Positions 55,934 to 64,000 of a DNA stretch of 64,000 nt are shown here, in pieces. The first letter of the stretch is position 1. Each line of letters begins with the position of its first letter. The stretch lies in contig CP029329.1 of assembly GCA_003129525.1 (NCBI GenBank), forward strand, positions 467,501-531,500, written 5' to 3'. The notes below the pieces were generated by a model. The model ran no database searches. It saw nothing but the letters and a program-made list of their open reading frames with translations, and had not been told where the DNA came from. The stretch is from Clostridium beijerinckii (GTDB taxonomy: Bacteria > Bacillota > Clostridia > Clostridiales > Clostridiaceae). Both the position numbers and the translations under genes were made by a program.

Positions 55934-56257
55934 TAATTTTAATACTTTGCGCACGCGCAAGAGCATATTAATTTCAAGATATGATGTGTATTTTGCGTGA
56001 TACACTGAGGTATGTTTGCCTCATAGTGAACTACTAGATTAACATGTTTACCTAATAGTCCACTATGAGGCAACTAAATTCAATTGAACTTTTTTCATGT
56101 TGCATCTAAATTTAGCTAAACCTATAACTCATAAGGGTAACCTCATAATCTCAAAATTGATCTAATCTTAAGATAGACTTGCCTAATGTTTAATCATTTG
56201 CTTATCTAAATCTGTTTGTTGATATATATGGAAATTAATTATAAATAAAACTATATA
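55934..56257. other. Gene-free stretch after wecB
   Basis: Apart from the 58-bp palindrome at 56016-56073 this stretch shows no gene. A short hairpin-like TTCAATTGAAC precedes TTTTTT near 56080-56094. A GCGCACGCGC motif at 55949-55958 is unusual in such AT-rich DNA. Confidence 0.35.
56016..56073. repeat. 58-bp near-perfect palindrome
   Basis: The outer 13 bases TTGCCTCATAGTG (56016-56028) and CACTATGAGGCAA (56061-56073) pair perfectly. The inner 32 bases are also nearly self-complementary around the centre ACATGT, with only about four mismatched positions per side. It could be a cruciform-forming element, a bidirectional processing or termination site for wecB, or a mobile-element footprint. 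Confidence 0.7.
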
Positions 56258-56309
56258 TTGGTTTATTATCCATTTTTATTGTATAATATGTTATATAATT
56301 GTATAACAT
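56258..56309 (+). promoter_or_regulatory. Promoter with overlapping operator-like palindrome
   Basis: TTGGTT (56258-56263), an 18-base spacer and TATAAT (56282-56287). Just downstream ATGTTATA (56288-56295) and TATAACAT (56302-56309) form a perfect inverted repeat around the expected start site, the normal place for a repressor. It drives the small gene at 56324. Confidence 0.5.
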
Positions 56310-56323
56310 AGGGGGAGATTATT

Positions 56324-56551
56324 ATGACAGACATTAAACAAGCTAGTAAAATCACAATATTTTTTAAGAGTGGTAGAGAATTATCCATCAAGAAATCGAT
56401 TACTCTTAACTATAATCAGCTTATAAATTGGTTGTTTTCTAATGATGATATTCCATTTAAGGTAAATAGTAAAGATGATGTAGAAGATACTATAGTAAAA
56501 GATTTTATATTATATAAGGAAGCCATAGAATCCATAGAAGCACTGAAATAA
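56324..56551 (+). CDS. 75-residue protein of unknown function
   Basis: A soluble, charged protein (KITIFFKSGRELSIKKSITL, then a Lys/Asp-rich end). The first half resembles a short beta-hairpin domain, as in small proteins that bind or cap others, but I recognise no family. A strong site GGGGGAG lies just before ATG, and a promoter with an operator-like palindrome precedes it. It stands alone between wecB and the Wzy-like gene. Confidence 0.6.
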   Translation: MTDIKQASKITIFFKSGRELSIKKSITLNYNQLINWLFSNDDIPFKVNSKDDVEDTIVKDFILYKEAIESIEALK

Positions 56552-56656
56552 CTTATTAAAGTTAGTCTAACAATTAAATAATCCTGAGTATTACATATGT
56601 AATAAATCATAATGTGAAGTATTATTAAATATACGGGGATTGCGTAACATAGATAC

Positions 56657-56720
56657 CCAAAGTGAAAATTAAGGTTACTTATATAAACTACCGAAATGAA
56701 GGTCATGCATTTGTTCGGGT
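56657..56720. repeat. Dispersed intergenic repeat, copy E
   Basis: AAGGTTACTTATATAAACTA with CGAAATGAAGGTCATGC and TTTGTTCGGG matches copies B (36996), C (47097) and D (39080). It borders the long hairpin at 56723. Confidence 0.45.
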
Positions 56721-56722
56721 TA

Positions 56723-56848
56723 CTGAGGATTTAGATGTGAATTTCTATCAGTAGAAGTTGTTCCAAAGATGCTTGTTCAAAGCTGTGGCTTTGAGGCTAG
56801 CACTTTGGGCGCAACTTCTAATGTTAGAAATATCCAGAAAATTCTCAG
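56723..56848. repeat. Long hairpin element (126 bases), candidate MITE or RNA
   Basis: Left arm (56723-56760, CTGAGGATTT...TAGAAGTTG) and right arm (56812-56848, CAACTTCTA...AAATTCTCAG) are about 37 bases each and mostly complementary, including a perfect 10-bp base (TAGAAGTTG with CAACTTCTA). The 51-base loop folds further (CAAAGC-TGTG-GCTTTG). No ORF. It could be a miniature inverted-repeat element or a structured transcript. Confidence 0.55.
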
Positions 56849-56963
56849 CAACTGGAGCAAACGTATAACTCTGATTTCGGTTGTTAAGCAGTAAATTCAA
56901 ATTATCCTCACACTGCAAGTATTTTTATATTTCGTCTGATTCGCAATACCCGTAGGTGTTGCA

Positions 56964-58463
56964 CTATAGCATTGTATATTCTTTTCTTGAAGATACGTTC
57001 CTATATTTATTGTTTTCTTGTTTGTAAACTTGAATACATGATACTGCAAATCCAATAAGTATCCAATGTGAAAATACATACGTTATGGAACTTGGTCCAA
57101 AACTTGCTGGCGCAAAAGCTATAAGACCTGCAACTGCTGCAAAGCACATAATACTCTTTTTCTTTATTCCAATAATTAAATTCCCTATAAGTAGATACGA
57201 ATAGTAAATTCCATATAATGCTATGCCTGGTAGTCCAAAATCCCCTAAAATTTCAATTGGATAACAATGTGGACTATATACAGACCCTGTATTACCTTTA
57301 TCTTTTATAAGTTGTTCAACATTACCTACACCATACCCTTGATATTGTCTCTCTTTTATTACACCATTCAATACGTTTTTTATTATCTCCATCCTATGTA
57401 ATGTAGAACCTTCTGCATTAACTTCTCCATCTGTAAAACCTTCTAATGAATGTAATTTACCCGATAGACTAGTTTCTAGTTGCTCATTATCATCTAGTAC
57501 TGGCTCTATATTCATGAGCAAAGTACTATAATTAAAAGCTAAAATAAATCCACATATTAATACTATTGGAAAAATCATTTGCTTAATTCCCAAATTCTTA
57601 ATATTAAATATTGAGTAAATTATAAATATTACAACTCCAAACAAAAATGCAAAAAATCCTGTTCTTGAAGTAGTCATAATAACTAATGAAAAACCTATAC
57701 ACGAAACTACTGTGAACCATATCTTTGCCAATATATTTTCAAATTTATAAATAGCAAATAAACAAATTGGTCCTATAATCGCAAGTGTTGCTGTTAAATT
57801 GTTTGTATTATATGAAAATGCTATTGGTCTTGCTTGTATAGTATTAATCTGCCATTGTGGTAAACTTTCTATAAATCCATCAATATAATGCCTTATAGGT
57901 AATTGTTGTCCTAAAATTACTTCTACTAAGCCAATAATAATTACCATGGAAATTAAAAATAATAGTAATTTAATTGTCTTTTCAATTCTTTCTTTATTTA
58001 TATTGTAAATCATCATATTAACAATAAATGCAAACATCATCAAATATATAGCTATATACTTTATTGCTAAACTTTCATTTAATGCCCATACAATACTAGT
58101 GCACATATAAATAAACCAAATTATATATATTACCAAAACTTTCTTATCTAGGTTTATTAAAACATTTCTATCTTTAATTGCTTTATATAATGATATAAGT
58201 GTAAATACACCCAAAACTATATGAAACATATATATGCTTTGTATTCCTGGAACATATAGTGCATAATCATAAAATACAGATACAAAAAGTACAGCATAAA
58301 GTATATTATAAACATCCTTATCTTTTATTATAAAAGTTGCCACTAGTACTGTTATTATATACATTGCAGTTATTAAGTAACTTCCATTTGCTATTCCTAA
58401 AAATCCTACAATAGCAAATATAATTGCTAAAACAATATATCTAATTCTGTCTTCTCTAGTCAT
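56964..58463 (-). CDS. O-antigen ligase / Wzy polymerase-like membrane protein
   Basis: The 499 residues have about 12 hydrophobic segments and a large extracellular loop (about residues 325-400), with RTGFFAFLFGVV typical of the Wzy_C/O-antigen ligase family. It would polymerise lipid-linked repeat units or transfer them to an acceptor. ATG 58463 is 2 bases after the stop of the CapD-like gene, whose last codons (GAT AAG GAG TAG) provide the ribosome site, so the two are translationally coupled. Confidence 0.8.
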   Translation of the reverse strand: MTREDRIRYIVLAIIFAIVGFLGIANGSYLITAMYIITVLVATFIIKDKDVYNILYAVLFVSVFYDYALYVPGIQSIYMFHIVLGVFTLISLYKAIKDRNVLINLDKKVLVIYIIWFIYMCTSIVWALNESLAIKYIAIYLMMFAFIVNMMIYNINKERIEKTIKLLLFLISMVIIIGLVEVILGQQLPIRHYIDGFIESLPQWQINTIQARPIAFSYNTNNLTATLAIIGPICLFAIYKFENILAKIWFTVVSCIGFSLVIMTTSRTGFFAFLFGVVIFIIYSIFNIKNLGIKQMIFPIVLICGFILAFNYSTLLMNIEPVLDDNEQLETSLSGKLHSLEGFTDGEVNAEGSTLHRMEIIKNVLNGVIKERQYQGYGVGNVEQLIKDKGNTGSVYSPHCYPIEILGDFGLPGIALYGIYYSYLLIGNLIIGIKKKSIMCFAAVAGLIAFAPASFGPSSITYVFSHWILIGFAVSCIQVYKQENNKYRNVSSRKEYTML

Positions 58464-58465
58464 AA

Positions 58466-60328
58466 CTACTCCTTATCTGCATTATCTGCAGCTACTTCAT
58501 CTTGGTTTTTATAATGATATGTTGGTACAATTTTTTGCATTTGATGCTTAATTTCTGATATATCATTTAAATCTAGTAAATTCTGTAGTTGTTCAAGCTT
58601 TCGTTTTAAAGTATCCATATCTTCAAATATTGGCTTACCTACATGTATCTTTTTATGAACAGTATCTTCAAGGCCTTCTTCACTCATTAAAAGTTCTTCA
58701 TATAATTTTTCACCTGGTCTAAGTCCTGTAAATACAATTTTTATATCTCTATTAGGTTCAAGACCTGAAAGCTTAATTAAATCACATGCTAAATCATAAA
58801 TCTTAACTGGTTTCCCCATATCTAATACAAATATTTCTCCGCCTTTAGCAAATGCTCCTGCTTGAAGTACTAATTGAGCAGCTTCTGGAATCAACATAAA
58901 ATATCTAATGATTTTTTTATGAGTTACAGTTACAGGGCCTCCATTAGCAATTTGTCTTTTAAATAGTGGTATTACTGAACCATTGCTTCCTAGTACATTA
59001 CCAAATCTAACTGCAACAAACTCAGTTTTAGATTGCTTATCCATAGCTTGTATAATCATTTCACATAATCGTTTTGTTGCCCCCATGATGTTAGTTGGAT
59101 TAACAGCTTTGTCTGTTGAAATCATTACAAATCTTTCTATATTGGCTTCGCTAGCTTCTAAAGCTAAATTTAGCGTTCCAAATACATTATTCTTAACTGC
59201 CTCCTTAGGACTATCTTCCATTAGAGGCACATGTTTATGCGCTGCTGCATGAAATACAACATCTATTTTATATTTTGTAAACACTTCATGTAGTCTTTTC
59301 CTATCTCTAACTGACCCTATTAATACTGTAAGATCCATATCTGGGAAGTCCTCTTTAAGCTCGTTTTGAATATCATATACATTATTTTCATAAATATCAA
59401 ATATTATAAGTCTTTCTGGATTATATATAGCTATTTGTCTACAAAGTTCTGAGCCTATAGATCCACCTCCACCAGTAACTAATATAGTTCTTCCTTCAAT
59501 GTAATCTGAGATTCCTTTATTATCTAATTGGATAGGATCTCTTCCAAGTAAATCTTCTAAATCAACATCTTTAATCCTACTAACTGTAGCATCTCCATTT
59601 AATATTTCATACATTCCAGGAATTATTTGCAATTTACAATTAGTATTCTTACAGATTTCAATTATTTCAGCTTTATTTTTTGGATCAAGAGATGGGATAG
59701 CAATTAAAATCAAGTCAATTTCTTGCTCTCCAGCAATATAAGGTATATCATGTCTATTTCCTTCTATTTTAACTCCTGATATCCTTCTACCAAGTTTATC
59801 TTTATCATCATCTATAAGTGTTATAGGATTATACTTCAATTCTCTTCTTGCCATCATTTCATTTATAATCATAGTTCCAGCAGAACCAGCTCCAACTATC
59901 ATTACTCTTCTTTGATCTGATGAATATTTAAATGGTATGTATAAAAGCGTTCTTCTATAAACCCTATAAAGAATTCTATAACCTAATACAAAGAAAATAC
60001 TTAAAAGTATTCCTACAACAGAAACATTTAGCGGTATAACAGATCCTAAAAATCTAGTATATCCAATAGATAATATACCTGCTAAAATATTTCCTCCAAC
60101 ACCTAATAAAAATTCATCTGTACCAGTTAAATGCCATAAACTTTCATACATTTTAAATAAATAAAAACATATTAAATAAATCAAGCTTAAAGCTATAACA
60201 TCATTAGTATATATCTTTGAAATTTCTGTAAAGGCTCCACTTTGTGTTATATTTATGGAAAAAAGGTATGCCATATTTACCATAAACATATCAATTATCA
60301 TAATTATAAATGTTTTCCAATTTCTCAT
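58466..60328 (-). CDS. CapD/PglF-type UDP-sugar 4,6-dehydratase
   Basis: The 620 residues begin with four membrane helices (about 1-115), followed by a first Rossmann domain (VMIVGAGSAGTMIINEM) and a catalytic SDR domain (about 275-590) with TGGGGSIGSELCRQIA and MISTDKAVNPTNIMGATKR. Relatives PglF and WbpM make UDP-2-acetamido-4-keto-6-deoxyhexose from UDP-GlcNAc, the precursor of bacillosamine, FucNAc or QuiNAc. Start ATG follows AAAGGGAAGTTAAA. It is coupled with the Wzy-like gene downstream. Confidence 0.88.
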   Translation of the reverse strand: MRNWKTFIIMIIDMFMVNMAYLFSINITQSGAFTEISKIYTNDVIALSLIYLICFYLFKMYESLWHLTGTDEFLLGVGGNILAGILSIGYTRFLGSVIPLNVSVVGILLSIFFVLGYRILYRVYRRTLLYIPFKYSSDQRRVMIVGAGSAGTMIINEMMARRELKYNPITLIDDDKDKLGRRISGVKIEGNRHDIPYIAGEQEIDLILIAIPSLDPKNKAEIIEICKNTNCKLQIIPGMYEILNGDATVSRIKDVDLEDLLGRDPIQLDNKGISDYIEGRTILVTGGGGSIGSELCRQIAIYNPERLIIFDIYENNVYDIQNELKEDFPDMDLTVLIGSVRDRKRLHEVFTKYKIDVVFHAAAHKHVPLMEDSPKEAVKNNVFGTLNLALEASEANIERFVMISTDKAVNPTNIMGATKRLCEMIIQAMDKQSKTEFVAVRFGNVLGSNGSVIPLFKRQIANGGPVTVTHKKIIRYFMLIPEAAQLVLQAGAFAKGGEIFVLDMGKPVKIYDLACDLIKLSGLEPNRDIKIVFTGLRPGEKLYEELLMSEEGLEDTVHKKIHVGKPIFEDMDTLKRKLEQLQNLLDLNDISEIKHQMQKIVPTYHYKNQDEVAADNADKE

Positions 60329-60401
60329 TTTAACTTCCCTTTCTCTCTGGAAAGATCTTTGCTAATTAAAAGCAAGTCAAATCTTAAAAATTATTTTCTC
60401 C

Positions 60402-60474
60402 TCTAGCTAGCATCCCTGACACTCCTGGACGAGGTGCCCCTTGAGGGTACATTGTGCCCCTTGAGGGTGTTTCA
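60402..60474. repeat. IS200/IS605-like hairpin remnant, copy X
   Basis: TAGCTAGCATCC (60404-60415) and TGACACTCC are shared with copy Y at 62645. It also has two tandem GTGCCCCTTGAGGGT units (60430-60471), each able to fold a CCC-TCAA-GGG hairpin. It abuts the stop codon (TGA) of the GT2 gene. The TnpB-end or omega-RNA-like interpretation is inferred. Confidence 0.5.
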
Positions 60475-61455
60475 CTTTATATTACTAAAAACTTTTAATA
60501 AAATATTGGGGAAATACATTATACCCTTGCATTGAATTTTATACCTAATATCATTTTTATCAAACTTCTGTATTTTATAACATCTTAATGCCTCTTTTAC
60601 CTCACTTTTATGTAAAAAATCAAAAAGATCTTTATGAAAATTTTTATCTCTTGCTAAAATAGAAAAAACATGAGCTATTGCATATGGAATTTTATACTCG
60701 GTTAAAAATTTTTCTATTTCCTTAAATTCTCCTTGATAACCAAGATATTTCAATAAATCTACATATGAATAGTAACAGTCAAGATGTTTTAAAGAAACCA
60801 AATTAGTTACTGATGAATTCCACCTAACATAAAACATCAATGTTTTATCAACAGATATAATTTTCTTCATATTAAGTAATGCTTTAACTGTAAATACAAC
60901 GTCTTCAGCGTATTTTCTACTACTATCAAAAAGGATATTATTTTCTTTTATTATTGAAGTTTTATATAAGGCACTTCCCATTCCAATAGTAATATCACAG
61001 CTTAATTGCTTTAAAGCAGCTTCTCTTCCAGTTATAAAATCGTCTAAAAATCTAGTTGTACTTTGCACCAATACCTTATCTTTTGAATCAACTTGGGCAT
61101 AATCACAAAAAACCAAATCACAGTTACAAGTTGATGCCTTTTCGTACATGAGCTCAATATAATCCTTATGAATATAATCATCAGAATCTAAAAAGCAAAC
61201 GTATTCCCCTCTTGCTTCAGAAATCCCCTTATTTCTTGCAACACTGACCCCACTATTTTCTTGGCTTATGATTCTGTAATTTATATTTGAATTCACTAGT
61301 AACGTATTCGCTATTTCAATACTTTTATCCTCAGAACCATCATTTATAAGTAAAAGTTCAAAATCCTTTGAGCTCTGATTTATAATTGAATTTATAGTTT
61401 TCTCAATGCATCTTTCTACATTATAAACAGGCGTAATTATAGACACATTTATCAA
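60472..61455 (-). CDS. Glycosyltransferase family 2
   Basis: The 327 residues form a GT-A fold: VSIITPVYNVERCIEKTINS at the start, INDGSEDKS, the metal-binding DxD-like FLDSDDYI near residue 92, and YAEDVVFTVKALL. A probable inverting enzyme that adds a hexose in glycan synthesis. The start is TTG behind AAGGTAGTG. Its stop TGA lies at the edge of repeat copy X. Confidence 0.85.
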   Translation of the reverse strand: MINVSIITPVYNVERCIEKTINSIINQSSKDFELLLINDGSEDKSIEIANTLLVNSNINYRIISQENSGVSVARNKGISEARGEYVCFLDSDDYIHKDYIELMYEKASTCNCDLVFCDYAQVDSKDKVLVQSTTRFLDDFITGREAALKQLSCDITIGMGSALYKTSIIKENNILFDSSRKYAEDVVFTVKALLNMKKIISVDKTLMFYVRWNSSVTNLVSLKHLDCYYSYVDLLKYLGYQGEFKEIEKFLTEYKIPYAIAHVFSILARDKNFHKDLFDFLHKSEVKEALRCYKIQKFDKNDIRYKIQCKGIMYFPNILLKVFSNIK

Positions 61456-61639
61456 TATTATTCACTACCTTCACTAAATTATACTGTTTTCAATTCTATT
61501 TTTATTCATTATAAGACATCTTAAAAATTATTTCCCAAGAAATATCTATATATTGTCATTTTATTATGTGCATTCACTTTGAATTATACTAATATTGTTA
61601 ACTATATGCAATATTTAGTCATCTTTCTTAAGTAAAAGT

Positions 61640-62500
61640 TTATAATTTCTGTAGTCCTTTAAGTTTTTTCATTTCTTTAGCATGCCAGACTCTATCTTCT
61701 TCTTTTGGCATTGTCATATAATCACCATATAATTCCGTTAAAATGGTATCATAATTTTTTGGAGCATAAAAATATTGTCCTTCAAACTCTAATTTAGTTA
61801 AATCGAAGTAGTCTGATTTTTTATACACATATTCACTCCAATAAGTATCAACACCATATCCCATATAATCTGATTCGGGATCATTCCACTTAACTAAATA
61901 GTTAAAAAATTGTAATCTCCTCTTATTAGGAAATATTTTTACAACTAGTTTGTAAAATGAAAAAGTTATTTTATTTTTAAAACTTAAGTAATCTGGCATA
62001 TCTCTAAGTCTTTTAAAACTTTTCAAAATGTTGTAGCTTAATGTACGTTGTATTTTATATGTAATCTTAAATTTTGGCAAACTATCATATGGAAATACAT
62101 CTATGAATATTCCATTATGCATCTTGTAATTTTCTTCTGTTCCATCTTCTAAAAACAAGGTGTTATTATACCTTACTTTACATGGTGTCGGGTAAACATT
62201 ATAATATTCATCAGTTTCAAATGTTTGCAAAAACAAATGCTTTGGAAGTTCTTTTTGAGCTATTTCTAAGAATTTATTATATTCTTCTCTTGGCATCCCT
62301 ATATCAACATCATCATCCCAAGGAATAAATCCTTTATGTCTCACAGCTCCAATTAGAGTTCCTGCATCTAAAAAATATTTAATGCCATGTTCTTCGCATA
62401 ATTCATGAACAGCCTTCAAAACATCTACCATAAGCATTTGAGCGTCTCTTAAGCTCAGATCCTCATACTCATCTTTATTATATGTATAATTAGTATCCAT
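61640..62500 (-). CDS. LicD-family nucleotidyl/phosphocholine transferase
   Basis: The 286 residues contain the LicD core YFLDAGTLIGAVRHKGFIPW followed by DDDVDIGMPREEY (Asp cluster, about 45-75) and PTPCKVRY. LicD proteins attach phosphocholine or related phosphodiester groups to surface sugars. No other lic genes are in the window. Start ATG follows AAGGTGTAAATCAAT. It sits between two GT2 genes in the glycan locus. Confidence 0.9.
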   Translation of the reverse strand: MDTNYTYNKDEYEDLSLRDAQMLMVDVLKAVHELCEEHGIKYFLDAGTLIGAVRHKGFIPWDDDVDIGMPREEYNKFLEIAQKELPKHLFLQTFETDEYYNVYPTPCKVRYNNTLFLEDGTEENYKMHNGIFIDVFPYDSLPKFKITYKIQRTLSYNILKSFKRLRDMPDYLSFKNKITFSFYKLVVKIFPNKRRLQFFNYLVKWNDPESDYMGYGVDTYWSEYVYKKSDYFDLTKLEFEGQYFYAPKNYDTILTELYGDYMTMPKEEDRVWHAKEMKKLKGLQKL

Positions 62501-62556
62501 ATTGATTTACACCTTATCCTTAAATATTATACTAGTAAATTAGTTTTTTAATTTAA

Positions 62557-62592
62557 AAATAACCTTATATTAATCAAAGGTTATTTTTACTG
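62557..62592. terminator. Stem-loop upstream of the LicD gene
   Basis: AAAATAACCTT (62557-62567) pairs with AAGGTTATTTTT (62578-62589) to form an 11-bp stem with T-rich 3' sides on both strands. On the minus strand it lies between the GT2 gene 62762-63637 and the licD gene and could end transcription from the former. Confidence 0.5.
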
Positions 62593-62644
62593 TTTTAGGC
62601 AATTATCATTATTTTTTTGAATGTGACTTATTTGAATTTATTTA

Positions 62645-62765
62645 TCTGATAGCTAGCATCCGTAACACTCCCACTTTTTAGAGTGGGAGTTAACGGCTGC
62701 ACGCTCCTAGATAAGTTCAACTAAGATTCAGATGGGGATCAAACCCCACCTGAATCAAGTTTCAC
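62645..62765. repeat. IS200/IS605-like hairpin remnant, copy Y
   Basis: Shares TAGCTAGCATCC and ACACTCC with copy X at 60402. It adds two stems: ACTCCCAC/GTGGGAGT (62667-62690) and GATTCAGATGGGG/CCCCACCTGAATC (62725-62756). Between them lies TTAACGGCTGCACGC. The shape resembles the ends or guide-RNA part of IS605-type TnpB elements with the genes lost. It touches the stop of the GT2 gene. Confidence 0.5.
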
Positions 62766-63637
62766 TTGATTTTTATAGATTTAGCATATAATTTTAATGC
62801 TAAACCAAATTCATGTACATAAAGTAGCCTTTTTACAAAACTATTCAACCATTCATTTACATATTCTACAACTTCAGGTTTTTCTTTAGTGTATGCCTCT
62901 TCTAAAAATTGTTTTTTTATTAAGTTTCTATACTCTTTTATATTATTTTTATATGATTTTTTACTTAACTCTAAAGTTTGGTTATACATTAATTGAGTTT
63001 TAGAGTTAGAAAAGCTTTCCCCATATATCCTATACTTAAATAAATGTTCTGGAATATTATGAATTTTAGTTACTTTAGCTATTCTTGTCCATAGTTCATA
63101 ATCTTCAACAGCTGAATATTCTGTACTTCCATATAAGTTTTGTTTAAATAATTCAGTTCTACCCATTATACTTCCATGAGCTAATGGACAATTTAATGAT
63201 AAAAATAATTTTATTAAATCATTACTTGAAGGATAGCTTACATTACGTTGTTCTTTACCTTCACCATCTATAACAGTATAATAAGTTCCTACCAATCCAT
63301 ATTCTAAAGAATTTTCTAAAAAACTCACTTCTTTTTCTAATCTTTCAGGCATAGAAATATCATCGCAATCCATTCTTGCTATATATTTACCTCTTGCAAG
63401 AGATATGCCTTTATTTAATGATGCAATTAGCTTTAAATTTTTCTCGTTATGAATTAATCTTATACGTGAATCATCAAATGATTCAATTATTTTAACACTA
63501 TTATCAGTAGATCCGTCATTTATTATTAAAAACTCAAAATCAGTAAATGTCTGATTTAGTATACTTTCCATAGCTTCTTTTAGAAATTTCTCTCCATTAT
63601 ATACTGCCATTAAAACAGTTACCATAGGTTCATTCAT
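62762..63637 (-). CDS. Glycosyltransferase family 2
   Basis: The 291 residues form a GT-A fold with VTVLMAVYNGEKFLKEAMES, INDGSTDNS, ARMDCDDIS (DxD region, near residue 90) and VEDYELWTRIAK. It probably adds a sugar in the glycan pathway. ATG 63637 follows GAGGTGATAAAAAT; the in-frame start at 63679 is unlikely. Its TGA stop lies within repeat copy Y. Further genes of the locus probably continue to the right. Confidence 0.88.
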   Translation of the reverse strand: MNEPMVTVLMAVYNGEKFLKEAMESILNQTFTDFEFLIINDGSTDNSVKIIESFDDSRIRLIHNEKNLKLIASLNKGISLARGKYIARMDCDDISMPERLEKEVSFLENSLEYGLVGTYYTVIDGEGKEQRNVSYPSSNDLIKLFLSLNCPLAHGSIMGRTELFKQNLYGSTEYSAVEDYELWTRIAKVTKIHNIPEHLFKYRIYGESFSNSKTQLMYNQTLELSKKSYKNNIKEYRNLIKKQFLEEAYTKEKPEVVEYVNEWLNSFVKRLLYVHEFGLALKLYAKSIKIK

Positions 63638-64000
63638 ATTTTTATCACCTCGTATATTTTTGTATAACATATTACACATAATTATTACATACTTAATTAG
63701 TTTAGAAACATAATATATATACCATTCAATTCTCCTATTAAAAATAATATATAATTATTATTTGCAGAATCAAACATCTCTATTTTACCACTTAAGCAAT
63801 GTACAAACAATATTTATAACAAATTAAGAAGTACAAATATATGATGAGTTATAACTACAAAAATAAAGGATTAGACCTTGTATACAATGAAAAAAGGAAA
63901 CCAAACATTTATAATTCTTTATAAACATCTGGTTTCCTTATTAATTAAAATGTTTTTTGATATATTTTAAAATTGTTAATAAAAGGGCTAATTAAGCTTG
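63638..64000. other. Right-edge gap with minus-strand terminator
   Basis: No gene. AAGGAAACCA and TGGTTTCCTT (63895-63942) with an inner TTTATAA/TTATAAA pair form a stem. On the minus strand it is followed by TTTTTTC, so it should end a minus-strand gene lying to the right of the window. Confidence 0.6.

Overview
The window looks like chromosomal DNA of a low-GC, spore-forming, solventogenic-type Clostridium (sensu stricto), probably of the C. beijerinckii group. That placement is an inference. It rests on very AT-rich intergenic DNA, strong AGGAGG-like ribosome binding sites, frequent TTG/GTG starts, T-box and Rho-independent terminator control, and gene content. No phage, CRISPR array, tRNA or rRNA gene was seen, but a textbook rRNA-type promoter at the left edge fires leftward out of the window.

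Layout. 1-4700: rrn promoter, an HrgA-like HARE-HTH/nuclease-fold protein, rlmD, a small membrane protein and a lipoprotein. 5034-9963: amino-sugar catabolism (RpiR regulator, nagB, two GntR/UTRA regulators, nagA with operator-like palindromes and an upstream mini-ORF). 10226-13702: beta-glucoside use (two ROK kinases and a GH1 6-phospho-beta-glucosidase). 14082-23302: a complete aromatic amino-acid operon on the minus strand, in transcription order aroB-aroA-aroC-pheA-aroE-aroK-aroQ-aroF-tyrA. It is preceded by a promoter, a 44-codon leader peptide packed with Phe/Tyr/Trp codons and an intrinsic terminator: a candidate attenuator and, in my view, the best finding here. 23588-26342: a DUF2334 lipoprotein gene broken by a 1374-bp IS4-family element with intact ends and a 10-bp target duplication. 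26551-32766: an MFS transporter, cardiolipin synthase, a decayed gene, and a Leu T-box with leuS. 33238-45368: a methyltransferase-like protein, a HesB-like protein, a four-gene MoxR/VWA cluster, a RelQ-type alarmone synthetase, a DUF2225 protein next to a soluble chemotaxis-type protein, a phosphoesterase, and an FlhB-like/FliK-like pair. 45628-48816: tyrS, a GGDEF protein and a 52-residue membrane protein. 48982-63637: a cell-surface polysaccharide locus (galU, GT4, Gfo/Idh oxidoreductase, initiating sugar transferase, GT4, wecB, Wzy/ligase-like protein, CapD-like dehydratase, two GT2s, LicD).

How it works together. The nag genes turn GlcNAc-6-P into fructose-6-P. The ROK/GH1 genes would phosphorylate and split beta-glucosides. 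The aro operon goes from DAHP to chorismate and on to prephenate, phenylpyruvate and 4-hydroxyphenylpyruvate, apparently sensed by translation of the leader. The right-hand locus builds and decorates a surface glycan from UDP-sugars.

Repeats. Intergenic DNA carries several repeat families: palindromic elements that touch or supply stop codons, a 60-90 bp dispersed repeat, IS200/IS605-like hairpin remnants, a 38-bp tandem repeat that encodes the C-terminus of a glycosyltransferase, and two long palindromes near 56-56.8 kb.
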